DNA of 64,000 nt from a bacterium 1XD8-76 (GTDB lineage Bacteria; Bacillota; Clostridia; Lachnospirales; Lachnospiraceae): assembly GCA_003611955.1 (NCBI GenBank), contig RAZE01000007.1, positions 62,001 to 126,000 of the forward strand, given 5' to 3'. The position numbers and the translations under genes are program-made. How positions within the stretch are numbered: position 1 is the stretch's first letter; each line of letters begins with the position of its first letter. This document shows, piece after piece, positions 61,975-64,000 of this stretch. A model generated the notes under the pieces. It ran no database searches. It was not told the origin of the DNA and saw only the letters and a list, made by a program, of their open reading frames with translations.

Positions 61975-64000
61975 TATCCCGTCGTCCTTTCCACATCCAG
62001 CACGCTCTCTATCATTCGGATCTTCTCGATGATACGATTCAATTCCTCGCGCCCGGAAATATAAAATGTCGTCACTAAAGTGGCGATACCCTGCTTGCTC
62101 ACCCTCGTATTCATGGAACAGATATCGATGCCCTTCTCGGTCAGCGCCCTCGAGATATCCGCCAGCAGACCGCTTCGGTTATTTCCGTAGATCGTGATCT
62201 CCGTAAAATACTTCTGCTCCCCGGCATCCTCGCCTTCCGTCACCTGCCACTCCGCTTCGATCAGGCGCTCCCTGTCCTCCTCCTCCAGATTGATCACATT
62301 GACGCAGTCCGTGCGGTGGATGGAGATTCCCCGGCCTCTCGTGATAAAACCTATAATCTCGTCACCCGGCACAGGGGAACAGCATTTGCTGAAATGCACG
62401 GAGACATCGTGCACACCTCTGACAACGATCCCTCCCCTGCCGGTCTGCTGGCACCGCTCTCTGCCGTTCTCCTCGATGGCAGCCATCGCCTCCTCGTCAG
62501 TCATCTTCTTTTTGTGATCGCGCTCATAGAACTCCACCATCCGATTGATGATCTGACCTTCTTTCAACCCGCCGTGCCCCACCGCCGCCAGAACGGAATC
62601 CCAATCGTGGAAACCGTACTTGCGCATGACGCCGTCCATATACTCCGATGTCATGATATCTGCCTGACAGATCGCCTTCGCCTTACAGTAGGCCGCTATC
62701 ATTTCCTTGCCTTTTTCTATGTTATCTTCTTTTAACTCGTTCTTAAACCACTGGTTGATCTTGTTTCTCGCCTGCGTGCTCTTGACCAGTTTCAGCCAGT
62801 CGCGGCTCGGTCCCCTGGAGTTCTGGGAAGTCAGGATCTCGATCCTGTCGCCGTTCTGGATCTGATATTCTATCGTCACTAACTTTCCGTTGACCCTGGC
62901 GCCGATCATCCGGTTCCCCACCGCGCTGTGCACCGCATAGGCGAAATCGATCGGTGTGGAACCCGACGGCAGATTCTTCACCTCGCCGTTCGGTGTAAAG
63001 CAGTAGACCTGATCCGAGAACAGATCCAGATCATTCTTGATCAGATTCATAAACTCCCTGTTGTTGGAATTATCCTGCTGCCACTCCAGAATCTGGCGCA
63101 GCCACGCCATCTTTTCCGCCTCGGACTGATCCCCGCCGGATTTTATGCCGTTGGAGACCTCCTTGTATTTCCAGTGAGCCGCAATACCGTACTCGGCCGC
63201 CTTGTGCATCTCCTCGGTCCGGATCTGCACCTCAAAAGGTTTTCCTCCGGTGCCGATCAACGTCGTGTGGAGAGACTGGTACATATTCGCCTTCGGCATG
63301 GCGATATAATCTTTAAAACGTCCCGGGATCGGCGTGTACATCTCATGAATCACGCCCAAGGCCGCATAACAGTCCTTGATGGAGTCCACAATGATCCTTA
63401 TGGCAAACAGATCATAAATCTGGTCAAGCGTCTTGTTCTGGTTGACCATCTTTCGATAGATGCTGAAAAAGTGCTTGATCCGCCCGTCTACCGTCGCCTG
63501 GATGCCGGCTTCCACGATATGCGCTTTCACTTCATCCACAATAGACTGAATATAAGCTTCCCGCACACTCTTCCTTGTATCAATCTTTTCCACCAGATCA
63601 TAGTAAGCTTCCGGCTCCAGGTATTTGAGGGACAGATCGTCCAGCTCCACCTTGATCTTGCTGATGCCAAGCCTGTCGGCGATGGGCGAATAGATATCGA
63701 GCGTCTCCCGCGCGATGCGCTGCTGCTTTTCCGGCGGCATAAATTTCAGCGTCCGCATATTGTGCAGTCTGTCCGCCAGCTTGATGATAATGACCCGTAT
63801 GTCTTTCGCCATCGCCAAGAACATCTTCCGCAGATTCTCCGCCTGGATGTCCACCTTGTCCGTGGCCTTCCTCACACTGCCGTTTCCTTCCCCCTCCATC
63901 GAGAAATGCTGCAGCTTTGTCACCCCGTCCACGAGAAGCGTCACATCCGCCCCGAACATCTCCGTCAGTTCCGCCTCCGTGTACAGCGTATCCTCCACCA
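61974..64000 (-). CDS. Bifunctional (p)ppGpp synthetase/hydrolase (RelA/SpoT), 5' end beyond window
   Basis: The first visible residues ('VEDTLYTEAELTEMFG') are the end of the HD hydrolase motif (normally HDVVEDT), so about 80 N-terminal residues lie outside the window. Visible order: rest of HD domain, synthetase domain ('DLFAIRIIVDSIKDCYAALG', 'KANMYQSLHTTLIG', 'VQIRTEEMHKAAEYGIAAHW'), TGS domain ('VYCFTPNGEVKNLPSGSTP'), zinc-finger-like region and C-terminal ACT ('NRSGLLADISRALTEKGID'). Makes and degrades the stringent-response alarmone. The third (p)ppGpp-type domain set in this window after the small synthetase. Confidence 0.95.
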   Translation of the reverse strand, partial: VEDTLYTEAELTEMFGADVTLLVDGVTKLQHFSMEGEGNGSVRKATDKVDIQAENLRKMFLAMAKDIRVIIIKLADRLHNMRTLKFMPPEKQQRIARETLDIYSPIADRLGISKIKVELDDLSLKYLEPEAYYDLVEKIDTRKSVREAYIQSIVDEVKAHIVEAGIQATVDGRIKHFFSIYRKMVNQNKTLDQIYDLFAIRIIVDSIKDCYAALGVIHEMYTPIPGRFKDYIAMPKANMYQSLHTTLIGTGGKPFEVQIRTEEMHKAAEYGIAAHWKYKEVSNGIKSGGDQSEAEKMAWLRQILEWQQDNSNNREFMNLIKNDLDLFSDQVYCFTPNGEVKNLPSGSTPIDFAYAVHSAVGNRMIGARVNGKLVTIEYQIQNGDRIEILTSQNSRGPSRDWLKLVKSTQARNKINQWFKNELKEDNIEKGKEMIAAYCKAKAICQADIMTSEYMDGVMRKYGFHDWDSVLAAVGHGGLKEGQIINRMVEFYERDHKKKMTDEEAMAAIEENGRERCQQTGRGGIVVRGVHDVSVHFSKCCSPVPGDEIIGFITRGRGISIHRTDCVNVINLEEEDRERLIEAEWQVTEGEDAGEQKYFTEITIYGNNRSGLLADISRALTEKGIDICSMNTRVSKQGIATLVTTFYISGREELNRIIEKIRMIESVLDVERTTG

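Noticed and set aside
1-64000. CRISPR array, rRNA, prophage or complete insertion sequence
   Set aside because: No regularly spaced repeats, no rRNA-like sequence, no integrase or complete transposase gene was seen. Only Rpn relics hint at mobile DNA.

Overview
The window reads as chromosome of a gut-type Clostridia (Bacillota), most likely Lachnospiraceae. Supporting signs are strong AAGGAGG-type ribosome sites, HemZ, a RelA/SpoT - beta-lactamase-fold - hemZ block, LacI/AraC-controlled sugar operons, Rpn-type nuclease relics, and a dockerin-bearing M60 peptidase. Base composition looks balanced in the genes and AT-rich between them. Almost everything is on the minus strand.

0-8.9 kb: two catabolic transcription units. 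The first (5258 to 274) encodes an IlvD/EDD sugar-acid dehydratase, a LacI regulator and two tandem EutH-family permeases. The second (8849 to 5441) encodes a four-subunit flavin/iron-sulfur dehydrogenase of the opine / D-hydroxyproline dehydrogenase type. 8.9-10.3 kb: a decayed two-gene aconitase-X locus on the plus strand. 10.3-19.6 kb: a LacI regulator and an operon with an Asp/Glu-racemase-family protein, a complete LIV-type ABC importer, a pyrroline-5-carboxylate-reductase-like enzyme and an aldo/keto reductase, followed by a truncated racemase copy. Together these suggest import and breakdown of amino or imino acids, possibly hydroxyproline-like. LacI-type palindromes are shared between operons: GCAAACGTTTGC at 5.3 and 19.6 kb (twice), and a CAATCGATTG-type site at 8.9 and 26.9 kb.

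20-28 kb: an Rpn relic, a small flavin/PEBP operon, and a sugar operon (fucose-isomerase-like protein, DapA-like aldolase, unassigned TIM-barrel-like protein, FGGY kinase) divergent from an AraC regulator. 28-31.5 kb: aspS and hisS.

31.5-59.8 kb: a mosaic accessory region lying between hisS and hemZ, which are usually neighbours in Clostridia. It holds an Fe-alcohol dehydrogenase, a Gfo/Idh enzyme, a wrecked sugar-uptake locus (ABC ATPase joined to a ROK tail, frameshifted AraC) and an AAA/PD-(D/E)XK protein. It also holds an RNA-repair locus: RtcB with a truncated slipin and two divergent WYL proteins, with a tRNA T-arm-like sequence and a structured segment between rtcB and slipin. Next come a membrane-anchored cohesin-like protein beside a 1758-residue dockerin/M60 metallopeptidase, a panC-panD-BASS transporter operon with a structured leader, a small alarmone synthetase, and several relics (Rpn, DUF2200).

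59.8-64 kb: the conserved hemZ - hydrolase - RelA/SpoT block; the last gene runs off the right edge.

The most interesting pieces are the RtcB/slipin/WYL locus with its tRNA-like junction, the cohesin/dockerin peptidase pair, and the EutH-dehydratase pairing. Functions are inferred from recognisable families and gene context only; no database search was run.
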